DNA from: Ischnura elegans
Taxonomy: Eukaryota; Arthropoda; Insecta; Odonata; Coenagrionidae
Direction: 5' to 3'
Assembly: GCF_921293095.1 (NCBI RefSeq)
Contig: NC_060251.1
Coordinates: forward strand, 41,087,644-41,151,643
Length of the DNA stretch: 64,000 nt
Part shown: positions 49,161-61,100 of the stretch, piece after piece
Layout of the letters: each line of letters begins with the position of its first letter
Position numbering within the stretch: position 1 is the stretch's first letter
Program-made: the position numbers and the translations under genes
The notes under the pieces: model-generated
Seen by the model: the letters and a program-made list of their open reading frames with translations, nothing else
Told to the model about the DNA's origin: nothing
Database searches by the model: none

Positions 49161-49448
49161 TCGCGACACAGTGGTAAAACTGTGATGACATTTGTGTCCC
49201 CAAAAATAGTGATTGATGTGTATATATTGAGTACACTTATGGTGCATGAATAGACTGGTAACTTAGTGGTACGATCTGTGTAACATCTGATGCATCACAT
49301 TGAGTACGGCTGTGGTATCAATGATGTACAGGATGTACAGACTGTACGATTTGTGTAACTTTGTGAGTAGAAAAGTGTAGTAAATGTGTAATTTTACATA
49401 ATATACCATATTTTTACACATATTTGTTACACAGATTTTTCGCCAGGG

Positions 49449-50188
49449 TGCAGGTCGGCCCGACATCAAACCAACATTGGAATGACGTCCAACTTACACT
49501 GGCCTGACATCAAGCCGGCATAGGTCTGACATGAAACCCGATATTGCAATTTAAAAAAATGAGTGTGATATCACACTTTACAAATATATACATAGATATA
49601 TCTTTAGCAGGCTTTATCATAGATTTATGGTGACACGTTCCAACCTCTATGATATCGATCATCAAGATAGAAAAATGAGTTTGGACATATCGCATCCACA
49701 AGCAAAAATTTTCAACAGTCTCAAACTGAAAAAAATGGGGTCCCTAGTGCAGATTTTCTCGAATATTTGGAGATTGCTACATATTAAGGGAAGAAGATAT
49801 TAATGGCAATTTTTATGCTGTATAATTCGCAGTATTTTTTTCAATGAATGACAACCTTTCATGAAAACTACGTTTTACATCAGAATTCACACTTTTGTTT
49901 AATCCTCTCCTACTTCAAATGGTGCTACTCGGCGTATTTAAGAAAGTCTTTGGCTTCTTCCAGTATTGCAGATTGATGTTTCTTGTTGATGCATTTCCTT
50001 CATTGAGGAAATCAGTGGACTGGAAGAGAGGAGCAGCCATCTGACTAGATTGACTATCGTATCTTTCTTATAGAAGAATTAGAGAAATAAATGTGTTATA
50101 ATTTACGAAATACTGGTTCCAGAGTACCAAATTGTCGCACAAATTATAAATAGTGGTTTGAAAATTCATCCGGCACATTTCCAAGCTT
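49449..50188. other. Intergenic DNA, nothing recognised
   Basis: The first 110 bp holds a short array of GACATCAAxC/GACGTCCAAC-type motifs; the rest is AT-rich with no gene. Confidence 0.35.
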
Positions 50189-50196
50189 GGTGCCAC

Positions 50197-50861
50197 CATG
50201 GGCGGTCAGGGGTGGTTGGGGGTCCTTGGCTGGGGCTCATGATAACGACCCAATAAATGACCCTTACCAGGAGATGCGGGAGTCCTCGGAAAATTTTAGG
50301 AAATTTCCCGGAAATGGAATTTTACACCATTCTGACTCTTAAAAACTTGACAAAAATTAGTAAAAAGTAGAAATTTCTAGATAAAAATACTATGACAAGT
50401 GAGCATTTAACAGGTTATGAAATTAAATAATGTTTTATGGTTCTATTATTTAGGCATTTTTTAGTGAATTTGTTCCTTTAAACGTCGCTTAAATCTAAAA
50501 AACAACCTCCTAAATAACCTTTTCAAATCAGTTTTATCTTTTTATTATCGTTTATTTATCAGAAAGTATCAGGTTGTCTTTTATCTTCAAACGCCTTTAT
50601 TTTTTTGTTTAATATTTTTACTCTGAGTGTAAATATTTTTTATACTGAATTTTTATACTGAGTGTAATACCTACTGTGTAAAACAGCTAATGAAAACGTA
50701 CAATTTTATAGTTGCAAAAAAACTTTGGTCCCAGTAAGCTGGGTCTTTTTTTGTTCACACCATTCATATACGCTTCACGGTGGACGCGAGCGTTGTGGGG
50801 GCCCCCTAAGCTCGGGGCCCTCGGCGATTGCCGACCAGCCGACCCGGCCAGACCGCCCCTG
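50197..50861. mobile_element. hAT-type element, ends CATGGGCGGTC/GACCGCCCCTG
   Basis: Flanks GGTGCCAC (50189-50196) and AGTGCTAC (50862-50869) match at 6 of 8 bases. The right subterminal part is GC-rich (GGGGGCCCCCTAAGCTCGGG). No transposase. Confidence 0.6.
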
Positions 50862-50969
50862 AGTGCTACCGATATTGCGTGCTTATTTCGCGCCTCCTAG
50901 GTGTTGAGTATTATAGCAGCTGATGCTACTTTTCTACTGAGTATTGACACTTAATGGATGGTGCTTAGG

Positions 50970-51289
50970 CAGTGGCGCAGCGAGGGGGGGGGGGGGTTTG
51001 GGGATAACCCCCCCCCCCCCCCCCAGAGCTCAGATAAATTTTTAAGTTAAATCCATTTTACTTAATTGGATTGATATTACTAATAGGATAGTGTAAGGAT
51101 CAATAAAATATCCCTCAGAGAGCCATAAAACTCACCATTTGGAACCACTTACCTATCTTAAAATTCCGCAATTTTCTAATCTCGCACCTACCGCTTATCC
51201 TGGTGGGTATTCCATACCCCCACACACCCCGGTATTAGTTGCACCTTAATCCCCCCCCCCCTCAGCCTTAATTCCTAGCTGCGCCCCTG
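50970..51289. mobile_element. GC-rich hAT-type MITE
   Basis: Left CAGTGGCGCAGCGAGG, right CCTAGCTGCGCCCCTG. Flanks GTGCTTAGG and GTGCTAGG, a duplication with one-base slip. Long G and C tracts lie within 40 bp of both ends. Confidence 0.75.
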
Positions 51290-51460
51290 GTGCTAGGTAT
51301 TTTGTACCACCCATACAGCGAAACAAAAAGATGCGCTGTATCCTTACGGTATTCTCCAAATTTACGTCGATGAATCTTCGTGCCACATGACAAATTTACG
51401 AGGATTACTGAAATACAAGCTAATAATGGTCCGTCCTTGACAGCTGCTGTTGCACTCAAA

Positions 51461-51746
51461 CATGGGTGCACCCAGCGGGGGGCAGGGGGGGCAACTGCCA
51501 CCCCTAGAAGCGAAAATAAATTTAGTTCAAAACAAGTTATGAGCAAATTTTCCTTTTGAAGAAAAATGATATTAGTATAAGACATGACACTAAAATAAAA
51601 ATCATCATTTTTTTCAAGCGAATTATTATAAAAACTAATAAATTGCTGTCATAATTTCCTTAAAGGGTTTCATAAACCTTCTCTGAGCAAAAAAGTTACT
51701 AATTGAACGACCAAAGCTAGTTTTGCCCCCACCCCCTACGCCCATG
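51461..51746. mobile_element. GC-rich hAT-type MITE
   Basis: Left CATGGGTGCACCCAGC, right CCCCCTACGCCCATG. Flanks CACTCAAA (51453-51460) and AACTCAAA (51747-51754), 7 of 8. Confidence 0.75.
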
Positions 51747-51754
51747 AACTCAAA

Positions 51755-52839
51755 GTTTTCGTGTGATATTCCCCTCAATAGTAGGACCAGTTTCTTGCTT
51801 CAATAATTATACATTATTAATTATTTATAATTAGTTAATATTAATATTAGTATTAAATAAACTAAAAATAAGATGTTTGGATGCACTGAATAATTTAATA
51901 TCCCATTTTCTGTGAATTTGCTCACGCCTATCGTTGTGACAGAACGGCACGGCTTGGGCAGCAGTTGCGAGATACGTGCAGTCACCCACGATAAAGCAAA
52001 AACCAGCAAAATGTGCAAGTGAGTGCAACATTTCCGTCCAAAGTAAATTTAGTTTAGTATATCTATCAAATTCTATCCGGAACTTGGCGGTACCACTAAT
52101 AAAACCCCTCGCTGAAATGCGAAATATAGTTCACAATGCCACTAAAACGCATTACTTAAAAATTTACTGTACTTGTCTTTCAAAAGTTACTATTTTTTAA
52201 ATGACCGGAAAATAGGACAGTACAACGCGCTCCGCCACTTTTTTAATATATATCTATAGTTAATAATAAATTACAATCTTTGAAAAAACACCGAACGAAA
52301 GCAAAATAACTTTATTTATTAAAATGGCTGTATTTGTTTTTCCACATAGCAAATTCATTAAACGACAGCGAGAGGTTTGATTTGGTTATTTTCATCAAAA
52401 TATTGAGGGTGGTCGTTTTTCGTGAAATTCGTTCACTTTGACTTTATGTATATCGTTAACTTGTCGTCACAAGAAAAAATGAATCAGGCAAGTTACGCAC
52501 AATTTAAAAGAGAATGTTTATGTGAGTTTTAAACTTTCTAGCTCAAAAACAAAGTTTTTTAGGATTTGATCAGTTTCTCCGATTTCATCCTTCTGTGCGA
52601 CAGTACGCTTAGCATCGTAGCAAAATAAATTATACTAATGGTAGTCCTTTTAGGGTCGAATATAAGGGAGTTCCTCCCCTTTCTTCCGCCGAAATTAGGA
52701 GATATATACCCTACTTTTGTTGCAACCTTGGTCCGAATACGAATTAGTCGAAATTGGCTCTCGTACGTGTTCGCTCTGACAATATCCAGAGCATCAACAA
52801 ATTTCTTTTAATCTCAATCCTACGGACTACCTTTTCATG
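51755..52839. other. Intergenic DNA, nothing recognised
   Basis: AT-rich, with no supportable exon or element end. Confidence 0.35.
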
Positions 52840-52847
52840 CCTCGACC

Positions 52848-53095
52848 CCGGGCCGGATTTACCAATAGGCTTGAGCCTAGGACGTCAAAATCAACAACCT
52901 CCATTCAAATTCTTAGCTAAATTCTAATCACACTATTCTAAAAACAAAGTTTTTTCATTTAATATATTGATATATATCACATTGATATATTACTTCATTA
53001 TTTCTCGTATAATTAAAAAATGTTTAAAATAGAGGTGAAATGGCCTCATTGTAGTGGAATATCCTAGGGCCCCTTTTCATAAGAATCCGGCCCTG
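52848..53095. mobile_element. hAT-type MITE, TSD CCTCGACC
   Basis: Left CCGGGCCGGATTTACC, right AAGAATCCGGCCCTG. Perfect CCTCGACC at 52840-52847 and 53096-53103. A different subfamily from the poly-G types. Confidence 0.85.
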
Positions 53096-53113
53096 CCTCG
53101 ACCACATTCGAAC

Positions 53114-53352
53114 CATCGGCGTACCCAGCAAGGGGCAACTGCACCTCCCTCCCCCCCCTTAGTAGCGAAAATCGCAAATATCTTTAAGGGGTGTAATATT
53201 TTTTCAAGCAAATAATTTGCTGTTAAAGTTTCCCAAAAATGTTGATTTCATTCACCATAAATTCCATGCTTAAATCTTGCTTACAACTTGCAACAACCAT
53301 GACTTGCCCCCCCCCCCTCCTCCCCCTAGCTTTTATCCTGGGCACGACCTTG
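53114..53352. mobile_element. hAT-type MITE, TSD ATTCGAAC
   Basis: Left CATCGGCGTACCCAG, right CTGGGCACGACCTTG. Perfect ATTCGAAC at 53106-53113 and 53353-53360. Starts only 18 bp after the previous MITE ends. Confidence 0.85.
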
Positions 53353-53479
53353 ATTCGAACCCGAATTTTTTATTCCGTTCGGCTTTACCCTGGCCAACAA
53401 ATCGACCAGTTATCACCCCTCTGGTAAGTACACACCCACCTTTGAGTCTGTTGTTCGCTAGGGAAGCCTAGTAAAACAA

Positions 53480-53915
53480 AAACCGTGGATTTCGCGTCGC
53501 GAATTACGAAGCGCTAAATGAAAGTAACGGCTAGCCTTGGCACAGCCGTTGCTGGCGACATGCGAATGGTTAGAAGGTTCAACGGCGGACGATAAGTGGG
53601 ACACGTTGAGGCGCGAAGTGGGTGTCCGCTCACACGTCAGTGGAAGGACGAATTGGGGGATCCCCCGCGCGTTGGTCGCCGGCCGTTCCCGGAAATTCAG
53701 AGACGGCCTCTACTCGGAAGTTTTGCATGAGGGACGGTCGGTCATATGATGCCTCGTTTCTCCTCAGAACGAACTGTAACGGCTCATCCGCACTGCGCAA
53801 AATTCACCTGATCCAGTCATAGGAACGTCCGCACTCAGATAACTGGCCAAAACTGCGTCGACCGCGACTGTCCTTGCTGCTCAAATGGCCTCGTCACCAT
53901 TTACGACATGCTGTC
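53480..53915. other. CpG-rich island without recognised gene
   Basis: About 435 bp with frequent CG dinucleotides in an AT-rich setting. Overlapping frames exist but none has recognised similarity. It could be a promoter, a non-coding exon or a relic of an inserted sequence. Confidence 0.4.
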
Positions 53916-54395
53916 GACGGCGTTATGTTTAAAAAATAAAGACTCGCTTATTTTTTCCGCTTTTCGATCCGTCGCTTACTTAAAAGACATTCGCATAGTA
54001 AGTGAGATATTCTCATTCAAGTTGATGACGTCACGAACTCATGGCGATGAGGGTTGCTGCTTTTCTGCTACTCCTCGCCTATGTGCATGATCTTCACGTG
54101 ATTCCTATATGTGACGTATGCGCTCACGTGAGGCATTCCTTCCTCTGATGAGCGATCCTACCCGAAATAGCTAATATATCTTAACACTAATGACGTCACC
54201 AACTCATGAAAAGTTTTGGCGGCAACCTTTTATATTTTCTAATTACGAGAGAATGGCTGAATGAAGATTTTTGTCTGGGTAACTTATCTATGTCTTCCAT
54301 CAATTGAGCATCCCAGGGCATGAGGCATTAGGCACTAATATTTTGTGACCCTCTCAGACGTGACAATTTGAAAATGCAGCACTTTAGGCAGGATT
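53916..54395. other. Intergenic DNA, nothing recognised
   Basis: Contains two related stretches with GATGACGTCAC.AACTCATG at about 54023 and 54190, perhaps a small duplication. Confidence 0.35.
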
Positions 54396-54403
54396 AGGTT
54401 GGC

Positions 54404-54686
54404 CAGGGGCGCAGCTAAGAATTAAGGTTAGGCGCAACTATTACTTAGGGGTGTGGGGGTATTGCATACCCGCCAGGGTAAGCAGGAGTTGTGGGAGCCC
54501 TCCTCCAGAAAAATTTTAAGAATAGGTTCAAAATGGCGAGTTTTACGGCTTTCTGAGGAATATTTGATTAATCCTAACACTATACTAATACTAACAGTAA
54601 TACTGATCCAATTAAGAAAAATGGATTAAACTTAAAAATTTCTCCTGGGGGGGTTTATCCCCAAACCCCCCCTCGCTACGCCACTG
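54404..54686. mobile_element. GC-rich hAT-type MITE, inverted relative to 50970-51289
   Basis: Left CAGGGGCGCAGCTAAG, right CTCGCTACGCCACTG. Flanks AGGTTGGC (54396-54403) and AGGCTGGC (54687-54694), 7 of 8. Confidence 0.8.
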
Positions 54687-54799
54687 AGGCTGGCAACCCC
54701 TGGTTTAACCGATTTATAGTTGAAGATTACACCTACTGAAAGGAACTGTGATAAGAATAGGTTAGCTGGATTTTTACGATCAGTTTTAACCATTGAAAT

Positions 54800-55400
54800 T
54801 TTAAGTCCGTAATCCCGTGCATAATCCCGAAGATCCTGCCACGCCCCCTTTTTGCCGCGCGTAACAGTTTTTGTAAGCGATTGTGGCCGCGAGCGCTGCC
54901 CGTGCTTCGGAAACCACGTGGGCTGAGCCGGGAAAGCGGATTGCTGTGACGTCGGTCGTGTTGAGATATTTTTGTCGCCCTTGGCTCAGTGGAGTCCGTT
55001 TACCTCGTGAATTGTCCCAATGAAACCACTCCACGGGCGATGGCTTGGGCGAACTATTTAAAAACTCCCCTTTACTGCGATAGCATTTAATTGCCTAAAT
55101 GGAAAGAGAAAAAAATTAGAAGAGCGAAAAGAGGGATGATTTTTGTTTAAAGTCCACGTACTCTGTGTTTAAGGGAGATTGGGTGTTGCGTCTCACTTCC
55201 GGAACCCTGAGTGGAAATATAAATAAAATAAGCTTATTATTAGCTCGAACGTGGATTTTCCGGGTTGTACTCGCTAGGTTTCGATGTCTAGCACACAAGA
55301 GCCCGGCAAATGTTATGGAAACAACCTCTCCCGCTACAGTTTCCCGACTTTGTTGTCGAGCACGTGTCTGGTGTCTTTACGTATTTCATAATTGGGCTCT
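54800..55400. other. Second CpG-rich stretch, possible promoter
   Basis: GC-rich around 54830-55050, with an AT box (CTATTTAAAAACT) near 55057. No gene could be attached on either strand. Confidence 0.3.
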
Positions 55401-55443
55401 AACCTTACTGTGCGGGAATTCTGCACAGCAATTCATGGTGGAC

Positions 55444-55735
55444 CAAGGGCGTATCCAGGATCAAAACTAGAGGGGGATAAGCCTTAGTCATTTAAGTCGT
55501 AACACATGAAAGGTCATGAAACCAAAATTTAAAGAAAATTATAACAGCTTTTTAATTGTTTTTAAAAATAATTTGTTCGGAAAAAATATTTTTATTTTTA
55601 TTAAATGTTTAATACTAATATCACTTTTGTTGGATTTAAAGAAAATTTGTTTTAAAAATTCATTTTGTGATAAATTTACTTTTGCTTCTGGGGGGAGGGG
55701 GCAGCTGCTCCCCCCCCCCCCTGGGTACGCCCATG
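55444..55735. mobile_element. hAT-type MITE, TSD TGGTGGAC
   Basis: Left CAAGGGCGTATCCAGG, right CCTGGGTACGCCCATG. Perfect TGGTGGAC at 55436-55443 and 55736-55743. AT-rich core between poly-G and poly-C shoulders. Confidence 0.9.
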
Positions 55736-55743
55736 TGGTGGAC

Positions 55744-57761
55744 AATCATACGCTTTTGTTTTTGTTGACATCCTAACAAATTCAAAGTCTTAAAGCGTTG
55801 CTTTTACTCAGACAATTGGTAATTTTATTCTTGAAGTAACCGTAAGTCGTTACCATAGATACGCTTACAATACTTGCGTGAAACTGTAATCGCCTAATCT
55901 ATATCTGTAGTAATACACGTCACGTGAATACCGACAGAGATTTGTCTCGTATTTTCGGGGCTCCTGTCATGTATGGGTCTGAAGTATACGGGTGTTTTAT
56001 TTGCATAAATATTCTTCTTGTAGAAGTTTTTAAGGTTTGTGGTACACAAAGTAAGTAGTTTTGCATTTCCATGTCTTAATCCAACATCACCGCGGATAAA
56101 CAGCAAACATGCGCTGTAATTATCGCTTAATTGTAAGAGAAGACCTAAGATCAACGGTCAATGTTAATTTTAAGCATAGGTGTAGCCAGAAAAAAATATC
56201 TTCTAAATTATTCTTTTTTCAAGTTTAGATTAAAAATTAGAAAAAAAATCAAGTGTCAGCCCCTCGACGTGTTTGTCCTCTTCCTTTCTCTTCATTGGTT
56301 CGGAATTCCCTGTGACCAGAGTTAGTTTGGTCGATGAGGTGAAAATCTTATTCGAAGTTAGATTTATAAAGTGGCAAACCGGCGTAATCTGCATTCTGGA
56401 GGCAAATACAGTCACTATTGATCTAGTATCACGAAATTTGACTTAATCCTGTCACACATGAATCAAGAGCGTTTTTGTGTAAAGCGGTTGGCTACTTTAT
56501 CTACTTCTGATACATATGGTTATACATTTACCACTCAATCTCTTATTTTCCCTAATAACTTCACCACTGAGAGTTACACAGTCTTATAATAATAGTAATT
56601 GTTTTTTCTTACGGGTGTTAACCCATTGTACAGAAATAGTGTTACATAAATAAGCATATCGACTTAGTGTTACATAAATAAGTATATATAACAAGCATGT
56701 AAACATTAATAAGCTTCATTTAACACGTTAAAAAAGTAAAAGGTAGCAAAAGATAACGTGTGAACAATATAAAAAGTTATAAAATAACATATGATTAATA
56801 TCACGTCAAGAAATACAAAATATATCAGTACAAAAAATGATCAAAAACATGGATAAGAAATACACTCAAATTACATATTCAACTATGCGGGATGGCATCT
56901 GCATAATAAAGAGACATCAATTTTGCCAGACATTTTTTCTTGAAGATAAAAGCAAAGTCGAAATGAATATGGATCCACTAAGTTGTATGTGCGCAGAAGT
57001 CTGATAAGGGGTGCATTGAATGTGAAGTTTCTATAGCAAAATTTTAACTAGAAAAGTTTGGATCGGCTTATTGCAGACTTATCGAACCATTAACCCTACC
57101 AAACATACGGAAACATTTTGACCACTCCCACCATCAAAGTAGCCGTGTCATGTTATTTTCATGTTTATTCCAGCTAGATTCCAAATATTCTCTACTTACC
57201 TGCTGATCAAAGGTTCATGGGTTCGAATTCCTGGCGAAGCCTTCGGAGAACGCAGGCAAAGGCATATACGAATAATTATCTAGAATTCTAAAGGAAACGT
57301 TAAGCACTTTTTGACAATTTTTGAGCATTTCGTAATATAAACCATCTCCGGAGTAATAAATTAGGTCCGGTAACGTTTGATATTTTAATACTGACGTTGA
57401 TGTTTAATGAGTATTGTTTAATGAGTTAAGAATGTATTTGATGTTCTTAGTTGGTTGTTGATGGAAGGAGGGGGAATTGTTGAGGAGGAAAGGAAAAAGG
57501 GAACATTGCTCATAGGAGTGAGAAAAATAAAGAAAACCGTAATTTAAAAAAAGAAAGAGGTTTTTGGGAAAAAAATCTAATGTCTAACGTTACAGCCCAC
57601 TATCATAGATGATTATTGTGGCCCGGAGAAAGGAACTGGCCCTAGTTGCCTGATAGTTAAAATTCACATGCCGATGTTTAGTCCGGGGTGAGCTCTACCC
57701 TCGCCTATCCAAAATCACCTTCACTTTTAATCACTTAGTGAGTTGTGTCAGTAAACTGTGA
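55744..57761. other. Intergenic DNA
   Basis: Two copies of AGTGTTACATAAATAAG at about 56638 and 56665. A B-box-like GGGTTCGAATTCCTGG near 57219 may be a SINE relic. Nothing else recognised. Confidence 0.35.
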
Positions 57762-57905
57762 AGGCCGTTTTACACGGGACACGGAATTGCGCAGGTTAGA
57801 GCTGCATTAATTTCTAAAATGGCGTGCGCTTTACACGACGCATTTTGACTGCGCCTTCATACACACGTCTGAATGTTTAAGTACGTGCCCCGTGTAAAAC
57901 AACCT
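57762..57905 (+). mobile_element. PIF/Harbinger-like MITE, copy 4 (internally deleted)
   Basis: Ends AGGCCGTTTTACACGG and CCGTGTAAAACAACCT with TGA on both sides. It lacks about 90 bp of the core between AAAATGGCGTG and CGCTTTACACGACGC. Confidence 0.8.
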
Positions 57906-58422
57906 TGAGGGACAGTGGTGATTCCAGGATGGAAGAGTGCCACCACACCCACGCCGTCAATCCCCGAAAAAAATTTCCCAAAGCTAAAATTTTAAAACTT
58001 CGAAACCAAGACTTCTATGTAAATTACGAGCTGTAATTACCCTATAGGGCAGATGACTTCAAACGTGCAGCAAAATGTTTATCCTCTTTAATGCTAAAAT
58101 ACAAAATTTTCCCCCGGGAGGACGTATAGAAAACATCATTTAGAATGATGAAATAGTACTCGATGCTTTCCCGGCGAATTATGCGGGTAAACTTCTCTCC
58201 GGATTCCCATCGGGTTAAATAATACTCAACGATACTCCAATTTCCCCGCAACGACGTTCAGTAGCCCTGAAAATGAGCCCAGATTCGGAGCTTGAAACGT
58301 CGGAAGATGTGGGGGTATGGCCCCTACTCCCTAATATTACCCGGGAGGGGACCACCATTAACTGCCCTAAATATTGATTTGGCCCCAGGATTGACTTTTT
58401 AAACAAGTTAAACCCCTGATAT

Positions 58423-58660
58423 CAGTGGCGTAACAATAGGGGGGGGATGAGGGGATAGATCCCCCCCCAAAAAATTTTTTAGTAAATATACTAATGTTTT
58501 CCCGCGGAATTATGAGAGAAACCCAAATTTTAAGTGCCAAAATAAGGTAAAATTTATTTACAGGCATGTCTTTTTTCAGAAATTTTCCCGTTGCCTGGAG
58601 GGGGGTTGTCCCCCCAGACCCATCCATCCCCGCCAAAGCATATTCCTATTTACGCCAATG
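58423..58660. mobile_element. GC-rich hAT-type MITE, TSD CCTGATAT
   Basis: Left CAGTGGCGTAACAATAGG, right CCTATTTACGCCAATG. Perfect CCTGATAT at 58415-58422 and 58661-58668. Confidence 0.9.
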
Positions 58661-58831
58661 CCTGATATTATCAAACTAAATTATACACGACTGATAACAT
58701 AAATGTGAGGGAGTATCTCGAATATAATATATGAAACAGGTAAAGAAGGATATGAAAAAGAGGAAATACGAGGGTGTGAAAAGATAAGCTTAGAGAAGAA
58801 CTGAGTGGAGACCTGCCTCAAACCAATCTTA

Positions 58832-59049
58832 AGGCCGTTTTATACAGGACACGGCACGTAATTGCGCAGGTTAGAACTGCATTTCTTTCTTAATATGGCG
58901 TGCATTTGCACTAACGCATGAACGAAATCAGAACATGGGCTATTTTGTCATCTCATGTTCATGCATTCTTGCAATTGACTGCATTACACGACGCAATTTT
59001 GACTGCACATTCGCAAACATGCAATTACGTGCCCCGTGTAAAACGGCCT
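58832..59049 (+). mobile_element. PIF/Harbinger-like MITE, copy 5
   Basis: Ends AGGCCGTTTTATACAGG and CCCCGTGTAAAACGGCCT. TTA at 58829-58831 and 59050-59052. Same orientation as copies 1, 2 and 4. Confidence 0.85.
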
Positions 59050-59644
59050 TTAGGATTGTTGACCAGTGATGCTAAGGCAGCATGACCGCATTCTGCGGCT
59101 TTGCCCGCGCGCATAACCCATTAAAATAATTCAAACTATTTTTTTAATATTTCCTTTATTTTTCTCATTTCGGGTACTCCACGTCCTTCTTAAATACTAG
59201 CATGTTTTTTTAACCGTATGAAAAATACAATGAGCGGTAAGCTTGAGGTCAAAGTCCGTGGGGATGACGCGGGTTCAAAGACCGCGAGGTGAGAACTTAA
59301 ATCCCACCTTGAGAGTCGCTTGGGAAACTCTAAATTCCTCTCCAGTTTATCTGATCGATCTTTCCCAGAGCATATTGCTCGTCGCCCCTTATCTGCGAAG
59401 GATACCCACGGCCGGTGAATCTCGTTCTTGGCGATAAATCAGCGTGGGGACGTTTTTAAAGAAGCCTGAGGGCTGCGGGCCGCTCACAGTTCACTGATTA
59501 TCCCTTTTGCGCCGAGGGAAATACCTACTGAAACGGACTCCAGCATGCGCCGCTACAAAAACACTGCGCCATGCATCCCGTCAATAGAGGCAGACTTCAA
59601 TGCAGAGTGAAAACTTCAAGGCGGAGATCTGAAAGGGGCATATA
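59050..59644. other. Intergenic DNA with CpG-rich part
   Basis: 59240-59580 is rich in CG and has several short frames, none recognised. Confidence 0.3.
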
Positions 59645-61100
59645 AATTGTTAAAATAAATAATTTAATGAGTATATTTGGCGTAATCACCGCCATCGATT
59701 AGTGTTTGGAAATTTTTAATGAGAACAAAAATAACAAGGCTGAAGCCGATTGTTTCTTTTAATTCTTAGACCCTTTTAAATTTAATTCTTTATCTTAGAG
59801 TCATTCAGTGACAGGGTCGTTTGCTTTGTATCATGGATCTATTTTATGTTAAGGGAAGCAAGGGCGGACCCAGGATCAAAACTAGATGGGGGCGAGCCTG
59901 ATAGTTCAAATTGTAACCCAGAAAAGATTAAGGAAACAAAAATTTCACGAAAATTATAACAGCGCTTTTATTAGTTTTTTTTATTATTTGCCCGAAAAAT
60001 TATTTAATTTTAATTACTTGTTTTATACTAACACCACTTTTCTTGGGTATAAAAAAATACTATCGTTTTGAACTAAATTTACTTTTGCCTCTAGGGGGGC
60101 TGCTGCCCCCTTCTGCCCCTCGCTGGGTACTCTCATATCTTAATCTCAGTAACGTTTTCAGAACAACATTTTTTTCGCTGTTTTGCGTTCCTGGACTATT
60201 GAATGCCGATTGAGATGCGAAACTGCGAAGAACTAACTGCCGTATGAATATTCTTAAAAGAAATAATTTAATGAAAACCTTTTGCAATAACCAACGCAAT
60301 TGATTTGAGCGAGGATATTTTTAATTGAAACTGAAATAGCAAGATGGAAGACGATTTCTTTCTTATGGCGGAAATCCAATTTCAGACCCTCTTAAATTTA
60401 ATCCCTAAGCATAGAGTCGCTTCGTGATAGCTTAGTTGCGTCACCATTAGACTACAATCATAAGATTGGTTTGACGCAGCTCTCTAAATATTCCTCTCTC
60501 CTATCCGCTAGCCTTTTCATAGCAACGTATTTCTTCTATTTTGCATACTTTATTAGGTAACTGTCTCATGTAACTCATTCGGGGCCGTCCCTTGCCCTTC
60601 TTCCCTTGCGCCTGTCTTTCAACGATATTTCCATCAAGCCATCATGCCTCATAGTGTGAGATTAGTTTACAGTTATAGATTAATTTACTACATGATTTAC
60701 ATCAATTGCTTTATAAATTGGATCTGTCTTTTGTTATGGCAAGCATGAGGGCATGTAAATTCTTTAAAGAAATAATTTAATGAGTATCTTTCGCATAACC
60801 TCCGCAATTGATTTGAGTTTGGATTTTATAAAATTTAAACTGAAATAGCAAGGTGGAAGCCAATTTTTTTCTTGGCGAAAATCAAAATTTCGACCCTTTT
60901 AAATCGATACCCTTAGCGTGTATTCATTTCGTGACAGGGTAGTTTACTTTGCGATTTTCGTCAAATGCTTTGTATATTGGATCTCTTTTACGTTATGGGA
61001 AGTATATGTTACTCTCAGTTACATTTTCTGAACAGTAATCGCTTTCCTGACCTCATATCTGCAAATGGAGATGCGAAACACGAAGAACTAAATGTCATAA
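59645..61100 (+). repeat. Diverged tandem array of about 500-bp units
   Basis: Three units start near 59645, 60253 and 60755 and share AAATAATTTAATGA, then GACCCT(T/C)TTAAAT, then (G)TGACAGGGT. Units 1 and 3 also share TCTCAGTTAC-like and GATGCGAAAC...GAAGAACTAA. A MITE (59859-60136) interrupts unit 1. Confidence 0.6.
59859..60136. mobile_element. hAT-type MITE inside tandem unit 1
   Basis: Left CAAGGGCGGACCCAGGATCA and right CTCGCTGGGTACTCTCAT match the 55444-55735 family. No target duplication is evident. Confidence 0.65.

Larger units (their letters stand above)
44186..49448 (-). mobile_element. 5.26-kb TIR element of unassigned family with a decayed DUF4806-like gene
   Basis: Perfect 13-bp ends CCCTGGCGAAAAA ... 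TTTTTCGCCAGGG. Dense GTGTAAC/GTGTAC/GGTAAC motifs fill about 44200-44480 and 49160-49420, in the same strand sense at both ends. A spliced, decayed minus-strand gene lies at 45328-45988. The Helitron at 46106-48127 is inserted upstream of these exons. I could not establish a target duplication, so the superfamily stays open. Confidence 0.7.

Noticed and set aside
44186-49448. Maverick/Polinton or P element
   Set aside because: Far too short for Polinton, with no polymerase or integrase; no 6- or 8-bp duplication and no P transposase-like segment.
51268-51585. Minus-strand 105-codon frame as a gene
   Set aside because: It spans the ends of two adjacent MITEs and has no recognised similarity.
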